The notes under the pieces were generated by a model. That model saw only the letters and a program-made list of their open reading frames with translations. It was not told the DNA's origin and did no database searches. This document shows positions 10,044-17,498 of a stretch of DNA of 64,000 nt, in pieces (position 1 is the stretch's first letter; each line of letters starts with the position of its first letter). The translations under genes and the position numbers were made by a program. This stretch comes from Lysobacter helvus (GTDB lineage Bacteria > Pseudomonadota > Gammaproteobacteria > Xanthomonadales > Xanthomonadaceae), in contig NZ_AP024546.1 of assembly GCF_018406645.1 (NCBI RefSeq), positions 2,666,001 through 2,730,000 of the forward strand. The letters run 5' to 3'.

Positions 10044-10974
10044 TCCGCAGGCTCAACACGATCGTCGCCGCCAGGATCAGCGCGACCACCACCAGCGACC
10101 ACACGATCGGGATCTTCACGAAGTCCAGCAGCAGCATCTTCGAGCCGATGAACACCAGCACGGTGGCCAGGCCGTAGGGCAGCAGGTGGAAGCGTTCGGC
10201 CATGCCCTGCAGCAGGAAGAACATCGCGCGCAGGCCCAGCACGGCGAAGACGTTGGACGTCAGCACGATGAAGGGATCGCTGGTGATCGCGAAGATGGCG
10301 GGGATGGAATCGACCGCGAAGATCACATCGGTGATGCCGATCAGCACCACCACGACGAACAGCGGCGTGAACCAGCGGCGCCCTTCGCGCATGAACCACA
10401 TCGCATGGCCGTGGTAGCCGTCGCTCAGCGCCAGGTGCCTGCGCATCCACTTCAACGCGGGATTGGCTTCCAGGTCCGGCGGCTTGCCGGCCGCGAGGAA
10501 CATCTTGATCCCGGTGAAGACCAGAAACGCGCCGAACACGTAGAGGATCCAGTGGAAGCGTGCCAGCAGCAGCGCGCCGGCGAAGATCATGATCGCGCGC
10601 AACGCGATGGCGCCCAGCACGCCGATCACCAGCACGCGCTGGCGTTGTTCCTCCGGCACCGCGAAGTACTGGAACAGCAGCAGGAACACGAAGATGTTGT
10701 CGACCGCGAGCGACTTCTCGACCACGTAACCGGTGAGGAACTCCAGGCCGACGCGCTGCCCCGCGACGGGGCCCGATTCGCGCCCCACCCACCACCACAG
10801 CGCCGCGTTGAACGCGAGCGCCAGCGCCACCCAGCCGAGGCTCCACCACGTGGCCTCGCGCATCGTGACCTTGTGCGGCCCGCCGTGGCGCATGAGCACG
10901 AGATCGACCAGGAGCGCCGCGATCACGACGGCGGCGAATGCAACCCAGAGCCCGGGACTACCGATGGTTTCCAT
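10027..10974 (-). CDS. TerC family integral membrane protein
   Basis: 315 residues with about eight or nine hydrophobic segments. The central conserved region EKSLAVDNIFVFLLLFQYFAVP and the second acidic region TDVIFAVDSIPAIFAI match TerC/Alx proteins, which export Mn(II) or influence metal handling and protein secretion. The ATG at 10974 gives the family's usual N-terminus; the frame is open upstream but that segment is low quality. I looked for a yybP-ykoY manganese riboswitch upstream and did not find one. Confidence 0.93.
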   Translation of the reverse strand: METIGSPGLWVAFAAVVIAALLVDLVLMRHGGPHKVTMREATWWSLGWVALALAFNAALWWWVGRESGPVAGQRVGLEFLTGYVVEKSLAVDNIFVFLLLFQYFAVPEEQRQRVLVIGVLGAIALRAIMIFAGALLLARFHWILYVFGAFLVFTGIKMFLAAGKPPDLEANPALKWMRRHLALSDGYHGHAMWFMREGRRWFTPLFVVVVLIGITDVIFAVDSIPAIFAITSDPFIVLTSNVFAVLGLRAMFFLLQGMAERFHLLPYGLATVLVFIGSKMLLLDFVKIPIVWSLVVVALILAATIVLSLRIKPRE

Positions 10975-11110
10975 GGGGACCGATGCTAACGTGCGAAGAC
11001 ACCGTGACGCTTCACGCCAACGACGATCTGCACCACCGGACATTCCCGCGGGCCGCGGCGCGGTTTCCGAGAGTGCGGGGCGCGCACGTCGCGCCCCGCC
11101 GGTCACGCGG

Positions 11111-11737
11111 TCAGAGCAGCGAGCAGTCGTCCAGGGTTGGCATCCCCATGATTTCGCCGCCCCCTGTGCAGGCGAGCGTGATGCGGTCGCCCTTCGCCAG
11201 GCTGGCCGCGTGCTGCGGCAGCAGGCCATGCGCCTGGACAATGCTGAAGTCGCCGCCCGAAAGCTGGACGACGGGTTCGTCCGCGATTCCCGATTCAATC
11301 GACTCGACCACGCCCGTCACGCGCAACGGCTTTCCCTTGTATTGCTGGTCTGCAGCGACTTCATTGGCGCTGTAGGACGCCTGGAGGGCGCGCGCATTGA
11401 TGGAAATCGCGTCGGCCGCCTGGGCCTGCGTCGTGGAGGGCGTCGTCGTGTCGGCGGCATCCGACACTGCCGCGATGCTGCCGGCGAAGATCAGGAGCCC
11501 AATGAAGTAGATGGCAGGTGACACGAGCAGTGACGCGAGCATCGGGAAAATCCCGGCCATCGCGCCGCGCTTCGACATCGCGACGATCGCGAGGATGAAG
11601 GCGACCAGGTTCAGCGGCCAACCAACGAACATCCCGGTGCCGGGTATCGGCAGCAGGAAACACACCCACGCAATCGCAAGGCACACCCACGCGGCTTTGG
11701 CGCTCGCGTTGGACGCGGGCACGGCAATGGCATTCAT
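11111..11737 (-). CDS. Membrane protein with C-terminal OB-fold (tRNA_anti-like) domain
   Basis: 208 residues. Residues ~10-90 contain two to three hydrophobic helices separated by a short basic loop (MSKRGAM). After a low-complexity Ala/Thr linker, residues ~115-208 (from ARALQASYSANEVAADQQYKGK) match the OB-fold called tRNA_anti-like, common in bacterial membrane proteins of unknown function. The upstream in-frame extension runs into tRNA-Leu and is not used. Confidence 0.8.
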   Translation of the reverse strand: MNAIAVPASNASAKAAWVCLAIAWVCFLLPIPGTGMFVGWPLNLVAFILAIVAMSKRGAMAGIFPMLASLLVSPAIYFIGLLIFAGSIAAVSDAADTTTPSTTQAQAADAISINARALQASYSANEVAADQQYKGKPLRVTGVVESIESGIADEPVVQLSGGDFSIVQAHGLLPQHAASLAKGDRITLACTGGGEIMGMPTLDDCSLL

Positions 11738-11852
11738 TACTTTCAGTTCCCCTGTTGTCCGGGCCCCCTGCCCGGAATCGGAGGACCTTATAGCAGTTGC
11801 GTGCAGGAACACGCCACGTCGTGCCACGTGGTTAGAATCGCGCCAGGCACGC

Positions 11853-11939
11853 GCCCGGATGGCGAAACTGGCAGACGCAAGGGACTTAAAATCCCTCGAC
11901 CGCAAGGTCATGTGGGTTCGATCCCCACTCCGGGCACCA
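11853..11939 (+). tRNA. tRNA-Leu (anticodon TAA), integration target of the downstream element
   Basis: 87 nt with a long variable arm as expected for Leu. Acceptor GCCCGGA, anticodon arm GGGACTTAAAATCCC, variable arm CGACCGCAAGGTCATG, T arm GTGGGTTCGATCCCCAC, ending CCGGGCACCA. Its last 57 bases are repeated exactly at 22135-22191. The tRNA stays intact because the element supplies or preserves the same 3' end. Confidence 0.97.
11883..11939 (+). repeat. attL: 57-bp direct repeat in the 3' half of tRNA-Leu
   Basis: Identical to 22135-22191 over 57 bases, from the anticodon stem through the CCA end. The sequences diverge on both sides (GG versus CC before; TAA versus CGC after), which fixes the repeat limits. 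Confidence 0.95.
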
Positions 11940-11981
11940 TAAAATAAGGCGTTTGTGCATTGCGGCGTGACCGACCACTCA

Positions 11982-12025
11982 TCCCGTGGGACACTCTTGG
12001 GACAGTAGCTGTCAACTCGTCCCAA
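11982..12025. promoter_or_regulatory. Cluster of GGGAC palindromes directly in front of the integrase start
   Basis: TCCC-GT-GGGA at 11982-11991, direct TGGGACA copies at 11987-11993 and 11998-12004 (11 bp apart), GACAG-TAG-CTGTC at 12001-12013, and TTGGGAC (11997-12003) opposed to GTCCCAA (12019-12025), ending 1 base before the integrase ATG. No ribosome site is visible. It may be an operator, an arm-type integrase or excisionase site, or an RNA hairpin limiting integrase translation. Confidence 0.6.
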
Positions 12026-12026
12026 T

Positions 12027-13103
12027 ATGGCAACGATTGAGCCACGTGTCGCAAGTGATGGATCGAAGCGCTACCGCGTTCGGGTTCGCTTGCAAGGCGA
12101 GTTGCCCCGCACGAAAACCTTCAAGCGCCTGACGGATGCCAAAGCGTGGGCCGCAAAGGTCGAATCCGATATGGGCCACGGCGCCTACGTACCAACCGCA
12201 CGTGAGCGGCGGCGTACGCTCAAAGTCCTCATCGAGAAGTACCGCGACGAGTACCTGCCGACCCGTGGGATTCGCGACGAATCGAAGCAGCGGTCGCTCT
12301 TGACCTGGTGGGAAGAGAACTTCGGCCACCTAACGCTGGACAAGCTGCAGCCGGAAACCATCGCAGAGGCACGCAGGAAGCTCCAGGCGCGTCGCAAGCG
12401 CAACGGTGAGCCATTGAGCGGTGCGACCGTGAATCGCCACCTGGCGGCCCTCAGCGCCGTCTGTAAGTGGGCCTGGAAGGAACTGCGCTGGCTGCCATCT
12501 AATCCTGTCCTGGACGTTTCCAAAGCCCCTGAGTCCACGGGCATCGTCCGCTTCCTCTCCGACGCCGAGCGCAACGCGCTCCTGAAAGCGTGTCGGGAAT
12601 CCTCTGACTCGAACATCGCCACGGCTGTGTTGTTGGCGCTTGCCACAGGCGCGCGCTATTCCAACATCCGAGGTCTGAAATGGAGCGACGTAGACCGCGA
12701 CCAATGGCGTCTTCGGTTCGCGGAGACGAAGAACGGACAACCCCGTTACGTACCCGTTGTCGGCCCTGCCCAAGTCGCTCTCCAGGCGCACCACGACCGC
12801 GATCCGACCGGCGAGGGCTGGGTCTTCAAAGGCGCGCACGACGACGCCCCGGCAGATCTGGACAAGCCTTGGCGAAAGCTGCGTGAGGCGGCGAAGTTGC
12901 AGGACTTCCGATTCCACGACCTGCGCCACACGACGGCCAGCTACCTGACCATGAACGGCGCGAGCCTGGCCGAAGTCGCCGAAGCCCTCGGGCACCGGAC
13001 CCTCGTCATGGCGAAGCGTTACAGCCACCAGACCGGGGAGCACGTCCGTTCGACGTTGGAACGGATGGCGGGCCACCTGACCGAAACACCCGAATCCGGC
13101 TAA
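12027..13103 (+). CDS. Tyrosine-type site-specific integrase
   Basis: 358 residues, normal for phage and island integrases. The N-terminal arm-binding region (~1-60, beta-rich, begins ATIEPRVASDGSKRYRVRVR) is followed by a SAM-like core-binding domain (~65-160). The catalytic domain shows R210 (ATGARYSNIRG), K235 (ETKNGQPR), H297-x2-R300 (FHDLRHT), H323 (LGHRT) and nucleophile Y332 (KRYSH), so all catalytic positions are intact. It lies 88 bp from the tRNA-Leu end, the usual position for an enzyme that uses that tRNA as attB. Confidence 0.97.
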   Translation: MATIEPRVASDGSKRYRVRVRLQGELPRTKTFKRLTDAKAWAAKVESDMGHGAYVPTARERRRTLKVLIEKYRDEYLPTRGIRDESKQRSLLTWWEENFGHLTLDKLQPETIAEARRKLQARRKRNGEPLSGATVNRHLAALSAVCKWAWKELRWLPSNPVLDVSKAPESTGIVRFLSDAERNALLKACRESSDSNIATAVLLALATGARYSNIRGLKWSDVDRDQWRLRFAETKNGQPRYVPVVGPAQVALQAHHDRDPTGEGWVFKGAHDDAPADLDKPWRKLREAAKLQDFRFHDLRHTTASYLTMNGASLAEVAEALGHRTLVMAKRYSHQTGEHVRSTLERMAGHLTETPESG

Positions 13104-13179
13104 GCCGGGAAAAGCGGCGCGACCGGGTGATTGAGGCACCCGGCCACGCCTTCCACCGCAGTTCCTTAGGAGAACAGCA

Positions 13180-13383
13180 ATGGCAATCGAAAGCGTATCG
13201 CAGGCGGCCCCTACCAAAGAAGCAATCGCTGATATCTACCGCGACCTGTGTGGAATTGTGTCACTCGCGCAGATTCTCCAGGAGGCGAGCCAGAACATCG
13301 CTTACGCCAAATCTGGCCTCTACGGCACCGCTTCGGTAATCGAAGATATCGCGGAACGGGCGATCAAGAAGACGGGAATGTAG
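13180..13383 (+). CDS. Small hypothetical protein of the element
   Basis: 67 residues, preceded by a strong ribosome site (AGGAG, 6 bases before ATG). Mostly helical, with a hydrophobic middle stretch (YRDLCGIVSLAQIL) but no clear membrane span. It ends 2 bp before the next small gene, so the two form a pair. No family recognised. Confidence 0.65.
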   Translation: MAIESVSQAAPTKEAIADIYRDLCGIVSLAQILQEASQNIAYAKSGLYGTASVIEDIAERAIKKTGM

Positions 13384-13385
13384 CC

Positions 13386-13619
13386 ATGAACGCCAAAGTG
13401 ATCTCATTCCCCAATCGTGGCTTGGCGCACCGCTACGCGGCACTCATGTCGTTGAAGGCGGTGGGTCAAGACAACTACGGGGAGTTCTTCGACGAGTGGC
13501 TTGAAGTTGCACAGCGCCTCGTTGAGCGCGGAACCTTCAGCACCGAAGATCTCTCGGAAATGATCGAGCGTCGGCGGCGGAGCCTTCGGCTACAGCTTGA
13601 GCACATCGACAGGATTTAG
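13386..13619 (+). CDS. Small hypothetical protein of the element
   Basis: 77 residues, starting just after the stop of the previous small gene. Rich in Arg and Glu towards the C-terminus (SEMIERRRRSLRLQLEHID), predicted helical, possibly a nucleic-acid or protein-binding helix. The phrase YAALMSLKAVGQDNYGEFFDEWLEVAQRL has the even hydrophobic pattern of a folded helix bundle. No family recognised. Confidence 0.6.
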   Translation: MNAKVISFPNRGLAHRYAALMSLKAVGQDNYGEFFDEWLEVAQRLVERGTFSTEDLSEMIERRRRSLRLQLEHIDRI

Positions 13620-13712
13620 CACGACCTTCCGCGCCTAGCCCGACGGGGCGAAAACGCCGTGACCCCTGCGGCGCTGGCGCGGACTTCTCCAAGGGGCGCG
13701 GAGGGAAGCGAA

Positions 13713-14462
13713 TTGGACAAGAAGCCTGCATGGGTTCCCGATTGGGTCTGGGAAGAATTCGTCGAGGGTGCCTATGCGACAGCTGAGGGCCCGGCGATCT
13801 TCGCCCAATTGCTTGTGCATAAGGAAATGGAGAAGGTTTGGGCGAGCTTGGAACGAAAGATTCCGCGCATTCAAAACCTGCCAAAGGCGCTCGTGTTGGC
13901 TGATTCTGTTGTCATGTTTCGTGAGGAGTTCTCTGGATCTGGCAGGCTGAAGCTCTCGGAGCGACGCGCACTCGCCGACAAGCTAAAGAAGGCATCTGAT
14001 CAGGTAGTGGCGTGTATGCGTGGACTTCAGACCACAGAGCTTGGGATCATCCCTGACGAAATTGGAGGCGCTCTGGAGATTTCCCTGGGCAAGGTCATGG
14101 ATGACCTTGGACTGCAATACGGACCAGCAGCATTTCAACGGCTGCGGGAAAGCTACGGAATTGCAGATGCAATCGAAGTTCATTCCAGCGGAAACTCTTT
14201 GTTCAGCATGGAGATCTACGATTCGCTGCCCAGCATTCTTTCAGCCGTTAATGATGCGGTCTCCGGCTGGGCAACGACGAAACCAATTGTTGAACGGCCG
14301 AATTCTGGAGACGCGGAGCGACGCTACTTTTTGCGTCGATTCACATATCTCTTTCGGTATTGGTATGGACAGCCTCTTCGCGCGAATACGTTGGCCGTGA
14401 CGTCGATTTTTTTTGACTGTAGCGACTTGGACGAATCGACAGTCGCTACGCTCGCGCCTTGA
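13713..14462 (+). CDS. Hypothetical protein of the element, unknown function
   Basis: About 249 residues from a TTG at 13713 that has a good GAGGG site; a GTG at 13659 is also in frame but has a poor site. The N-terminus (DKKPAWVPDWVWEEFVEGAY) is Trp-rich, and the middle is helical. The coding DNA is clearly more AT-rich than the chromosome, with codons such as ATT, TTT and GAA frequent, consistent with recent transfer. It ends ACTCGCGCCTTGA with a 136-bp gap before the next gene. No motif recognised. Confidence 0.6.
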   Translation: MDKKPAWVPDWVWEEFVEGAYATAEGPAIFAQLLVHKEMEKVWASLERKIPRIQNLPKALVLADSVVMFREEFSGSGRLKLSERRALADKLKKASDQVVACMRGLQTTELGIIPDEIGGALEISLGKVMDDLGLQYGPAAFQRLRESYGIADAIEVHSSGNSLFSMEIYDSLPSILSAVNDAVSGWATTKPIVERPNSGDAERRYFLRRFTYLFRYWYGQPLRANTLAVTSIFFDCSDLDESTVATLAP

Positions 14463-14598
14463 GTTATCTGCGGATTTACCGGCGCGTTAGCTGGGGGCTG
14501 CTAACCCGTAGAAGATTCTCTCCGTAGCACACTTAAACGCCCTCGGCGTTCCAAGGATTCTTTGTCCACCGGCTAATGGCCAAACGTGGGCAACAACA

Positions 14599-14835
14599 GT
14601 GACAACTCGCAATCTTCGGTCCGTAAAGGACTTCGCGGCCAACGGGCCGTTTTCCGAGAGCCAACTTCGCTGGTTCATTTTTCGCGCCAACGATAATGGC
14701 CTAGCGGCGTCTGGCGCGCTCGTGCGCGTTGGGGGCCGACGCGTTTACATCGACGCTGATGGCTTCGACCGCTGGATCGCCGCGCAAAACCCCGATGGCC
14801 CCGTGTCTCCGCAAGCGGGGAGGGCGCAGGCATGA
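14599..14835 (+). CDS. AlpA/excisionase-like winged-helix DNA-binding protein
   Basis: 78 residues from a GTG. The pattern FSESQLRWFIFRANDNGLAASGALVRVGGRRVYIDADGFDRWI is the compact wHTH of MerR/AlpA-type excisionases and helix-turn-helix proteins common in integrative elements. It overlaps the next gene by ATGA, so the two are coupled. Likely roles are excisionase or regulator of the element; this is an inference from size and position near the integrase. Confidence 0.72.
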   Translation: MTTRNLRSVKDFAANGPFSESQLRWFIFRANDNGLAASGALVRVGGRRVYIDADGFDRWIAAQNPDGPVSPQAGRAQA

Positions 14836-15029
14836 CCACTGTCCGCGCGCACGAACTCCGCGCCTGCCTAGTCGAACTGGCCGAGCGCACCTACGGTCAA
14901 TTGATTGAGTTGTTCAAGGACGCGACCCCCGAGCGATGCGAGCTCATGGTGCGGGAACTGCACCAGGTGTCCACCGTCTGCCGCCAACTTTCCAGCGAGT
15001 TGGTGCAGGGCGAGCCGCCCACCGTCTAA
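14832..15029 (+). CDS. Small hypothetical protein coupled to the AlpA-like gene
   Basis: 65 residues, all-helical by composition (AHELRACLVELAERTYGQL). The start overlaps the previous stop as ATGA and it ends 15 bp before the next gene, giving a tight three-gene set with the replication-like gene. No family recognised. Confidence 0.6.
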   Translation: MTTVRAHELRACLVELAERTYGQLIELFKDATPERCELMVRELHQVSTVCRQLSSELVQGEPPTV

Positions 15030-15044
15030 CCGCCGGGGGGCGAA

Positions 15045-15518
15045 ATGGCAAACGACACTACGCGGCGCTTCCGCAAGCGCGGTCGCGCGAGTGAGCACAG
15101 CTACCTAGGCATCCCGCACTACATCCTGAGGTCGCAGGAGTTCGGCGGGCTGGACCCGTGGGCGCTCAAGCTTCTCATCGAGCTTGCGGCGCACTACACA
15201 GGAAAGAACAACGGTGACCTGTCCGCCGCATTCTCAGTGCTGCGTCATCGGGGTTGGCGCAGTCCTGGCACGCTCAATAAGGCGATCAAACGGCTTCTGA
15301 GCGAAAGGTGGCTGTTGTCCACGCGAACGGGCGGGCGGAATCGGTGCGCCCTATACGCGCTCACCTGGTGGCCCGTGGACGCATGCAAAGGCAAATGGCT
15401 AGAGGTGGTCCCCGAACACAAGGCCAGTCACGCTTGGCGAAAAACACTTTCTGTAGTCGAAATCGGGCCCGAAGTAGTCACGACGTGTAGCAGTTCGGCA
15501 AAGGACGTTTCCCCGTGA
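15045..15518 (+). CDS. Replication-like winged-helix protein of the element; likely frameshifted, original end 15688
   Basis: 157 residues to the stop at 15518. The core FGGLDPWALKLLIELAAHYTGKNNGDLSAAFSVL..RHRGWRSPGTLNKAIKRLLSERWLLSTR..RCALYALTWW is a winged-helix domain typical of replication or regulatory proteins in small mobile elements. After the premature stop a second frame stays open without interruption to a TGA at 15686-15688, which overlaps the next ATG (15685) as ATGA. One extra C in the run 15511-15514 would fuse the two frames into a ~214-residue protein. I therefore read this as a single gene with a one-base loss or sequencing error. Function is inferred from fold and context. 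Confidence 0.65.
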   Translation: MANDTTRRFRKRGRASEHSYLGIPHYILRSQEFGGLDPWALKLLIELAAHYTGKNNGDLSAAFSVLRHRGWRSPGTLNKAIKRLLSERWLLSTRTGGRNRCALYALTWWPVDACKGKWLEVVPEHKASHAWRKTLSVVEIGPEVVTTCSSSAKDVSP

Positions 15519-15590
15519 GCCCGTCACTAGTCGCGAGGTGTAGCAGTCAGCCCCTTTTCGCGCTCGTCATTAGTCGCGAAACGTACACCT
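15475..15590 (+). repeat. Three ~20-bp TAGTC-CGA repeats (iteron-like)
   Basis: Copies at 15475-15494, 15528-15547 and 15571-15590 share TAGTCRCGA; the first two also share GTGTAGCAGT. Spacings are 53 and 43 bp. A weaker half copy starts at 15454. They overlap the end of the replication-like gene. Confidence 0.5.
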
Positions 15591-15684
15591 TTATAAGTTA
15601 CCAAGGGCGCAGCCCGTCAAGCCGTGCTGTTGAGGCTGTCAATTCAAGGCTCTGGATGGCGGCGGCCATGTTAGGGGCGCGGCG

Positions 15685-16095
15685 ATGAGGCCCTCTGGCA
15701 GCCGCGATAGGCGATCCAGGGTGCCTGCACTGGTTGGCTTGGACGCTGGCGCGCGAGGCATCGCCGACCACATGACCCGAGAAGGCGACGACTTGCTGGT
15801 GTGGTTCCGCTCGGCGGGCCGCATGCAGACACAAGAGGTCCAGTTGTACTTGGCACGTCGGGTAATCGCCGCTGGCTGGAACTGCGACGCATCGGATGCG
15901 GCTGCGATAATCCGAGACGCAATGCTGCACGTGTTGACACGTCGCAGACCTTGCGCGGCGAAGGTTCTGCGAATGCGAAAGCGCGATTTCCTGGCCTTGC
16001 GCTCGCGCGCATCTGCTTGGCTGCGAGCGGGAATCCTTGACGCGAACTGGCGCTATGGAATCGCGGCGGATCTTTGGGAACCGCCGCCACCCTGA
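15685..16095 (+). CDS. Small hypothetical basic protein of the element
   Basis: 136 residues with a GGGGCGCGG site just before the ATG. Arg-rich at the start (MRPSGSRDRRSRVP), then a helical body with LYLARRVIAAGWNCDASDAAAIIRDAMLHVLTRRRP. The ATG overlaps the shifted frame of the previous gene by ATGA. Basic character suggests a nucleic-acid-binding role; no family recognised. Confidence 0.58.
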   Translation: MRPSGSRDRRSRVPALVGLDAGARGIADHMTREGDDLLVWFRSAGRMQTQEVQLYLARRVIAAGWNCDASDAAAIIRDAMLHVLTRRRPCAAKVLRMRKRDFLALRSRASAWLRAGILDANWRYGIAADLWEPPPP

Positions 16096-16221
16096 TCTAG
16101 GCAGAATTGCGGACAGGATCAACGCCCCCCGGCACCTGCGATCCTCGCGCGCCACCCCGCGACAACGGGTGGCTTCCAAATTTTAATTGGCCGCGTCATG
16201 GGATGAGTCGGCTCGTTGCCA

Positions 16222-16240
16222 CAACGCGAAACGCGCGTTG
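16222..16240. terminator. Hairpin between convergent genes (possible bidirectional terminator)
   Basis: Perfect 7-bp stem CAACGCG (16222-16228) / CGCGTTG (16234-16240) with a 5-nt loop, in the 152-bp gap between convergent genes. There is no T run, so termination is uncertain. The rest of the gap shows nothing recognisable. Confidence 0.35.
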
Positions 16241-16247
16241 ACTCGGC

Positions 16248-16883
16248 CTAAACACGCCACGCGGGTTGGGTATCGCCGAAAATCTCCTGGTGCAACAGAT
16301 TGCCGAGGGGTAGGTAGCTACCTTTCATAAACGCCGCCATCCCAAGAACCCGTTCCGCAAGCTGGTGCTCGTCGTCAGTTTGGATGTTGAGCTTGATTTT
16401 TGCGGTGCTTAGCCGCTGGGCACTCAAGACAAGTAATTTCGCCGTGTGCTCTGGTAGATCTGGCAAGAATGTCAGTGTGTCATTGGGAAGGAGTGGGGCA
16501 ATATTTACCAAATAGTTCCGCCAAGCTGTTGCCGAAAACTTGGACTTTCTGATTTGGTCCTCGTGGTCCTCGATCAGCTCAATAGTGGCTAGCATCTCGG
16601 ACGCTGCTGTGTAGAAAACCAGCGCAGCGCCATGAGCGTGTTTTTTCTGCCGACGGCCATCTTGCTGGACGGCATAGATCCCTAGGCCAAGAGCGACGAT
16701 CACGGCTAGGACGTTTGCTACCGCACCCGCCCATTCGGCCGAGTCCTCGGCTCTAAAGAGTTCTGGCCTCCCGGCGGCAATTAGGGAAACAGAAGCGCCT
16801 AGAGCGAGGAGCAACACGGCCCGCACCACTCGGCCACGCGAGGCGGCTATTGCAAGCCCCCACGGAGATGACTTAGCCGTCAT
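16248..16883 (-). CDS. Two-TM membrane protein of unknown function
   Basis: 211 residues from the ATG at 16883, which has an AGGGG site; a TTG at 16904 would add seven residues. Two hydrophobic segments near the N-terminus (VVRAVLLLALGASVSLIAAG and AGAVANVLAVIVALGLGIYAVQQ) are followed by a basic stop-transfer (DGRRQKKH) and a ~125-residue soluble part. It is in the opposite orientation to the replication and capsid genes, like cargo. Similar two-TM topologies occur in defence effectors, but nothing specific links it to one. Confidence 0.65.
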   Translation of the reverse strand: MTAKSSPWGLAIAASRGRVVRAVLLLALGASVSLIAAGRPELFRAEDSAEWAGAVANVLAVIVALGLGIYAVQQDGRRQKKHAHGAALVFYTAASEMLATIELIEDHEDQIRKSKFSATAWRNYLVNIAPLLPNDTLTFLPDLPEHTAKLLVLSAQRLSTAKIKLNIQTDDEHQLAERVLGMAAFMKGSYLPLGNLLHQEIFGDTQPAWRV

Positions 16884-17104
16884 GGCAATTTCCCCTGAGT
16901 CCAATTTTCAAGGAAGCATAGCCCCAGCCGGTCGTTAGACGAACCGCCCGGAAAATCGCCCCGTGTGGGCATATCGAAATCTTTGGCCGGCTCGTTCGCG
17001 ATGACCGATCGCTTCCGTTCGCATGCGTGTCCGCGATTGGCGGGACGACCCCCGTCCGGCCAATTGCAGGGGTGCGTGCGAATGAGTGCATGCGGTCGGA
17101 GGAG

Positions 17105-17130
17105 GGGGGCTCCCAAAGTTCCGAGCCCCC
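17105..17130 (+). other. Stem-loop in the 300-bp gap before the zinc-finger microprotein
   Basis: Perfect 8-bp stem GGGGGCTC (17105-17112) / GAGCCCCC (17123-17130) with a 10-nt loop CCAAAGTTCC, followed by GATTTG rather than a T run. The gap 16884-17184 otherwise holds no gene I can support. The element lies 55 nt before the microprotein start and could be a leader structure or operator. Confidence 0.45.
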
Positions 17131-17184
17131 GATTTGTGGGCCGGTCGTACTCAGTTGCTTTGCTAAATCGGAACAATTTTCAAA

Positions 17185-17361
17185 ATGACCTGTGACAAGC
17201 CCGCATCTCCGTGGGGATGGATGACCAGGCCGCGCGTGTGCGCCGTGTGCGCCGCACCCCTGACACAACGGTTCCACGGCCCCCACAAGACCTATTGCAG
17301 CGCTCGCTGCCGCCAGCGCGCCCACCGCGCTCGCACAGCGACGCCGACAACCGAACCCTAG
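17185..17361 (+). CDS. Cys4 zinc-finger microprotein upstream of the capsid gene
   Basis: 58 residues; an internal in-frame ATG at 17221 has a better GGGGA site and would give 46. The zinc-finger is C19-x2-C22-x15-C38-x3-C42 (CAVC then YCSARCRQRAHRAR), followed by a strongly basic tail, as in small zinc-ribbon proteins of phages and mobile elements that bind nucleic acid. The Cys spacing and basic tail make chance unlikely despite the short length. It is followed at 90 bp by a terminator and then by the capsid gene. A regulatory role for the capsid gene is only a hypothesis. Confidence 0.62.
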   Translation: MTCDKPASPWGWMTRPRVCAVCAAPLTQRFHGPHKTYCSARCRQRAHRARTATPTTEP

Positions 17362-17450
17362 GCCAACGAGCCGCGCGCCCCACGGGCCCGCACGCTCGCC
17401 CTATGGCTGCGACCTGGCTACGCCGGGGGCGCGACCAACCAACCAATCCC

Positions 17451-17476
17451 AAGGCTGCCGAGAGGCGGCCTTTTTT
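17451..17476 (+). terminator. Intrinsic terminator in the leader of the capsid gene
   Basis: Stem AAGGCTGCC (17451-17459) / GGCGGCCTT (17464-17472; one G-U) with a GAGA loop, then six Ts (17471-17476). It ends only 22 nt before the capsid ATG, so a promoter for the capsid gene cannot fit between them. Confidence 0.8.
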
Positions 17477-17498
17477 GTTTCACAAGGAATCCAATCCC

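Noticed and set aside
10975-11100. Manganese (yybP-ykoY) riboswitch before terC
   Set aside because: The expected conserved loops are not visible in the short leader.
17211-17498. N-terminal extension of the capsid gene up to 17211
   Set aside because: The extension crosses a strong terminator and a separate zinc-finger frame, and the ATG at 17499 has its own ribosome site.
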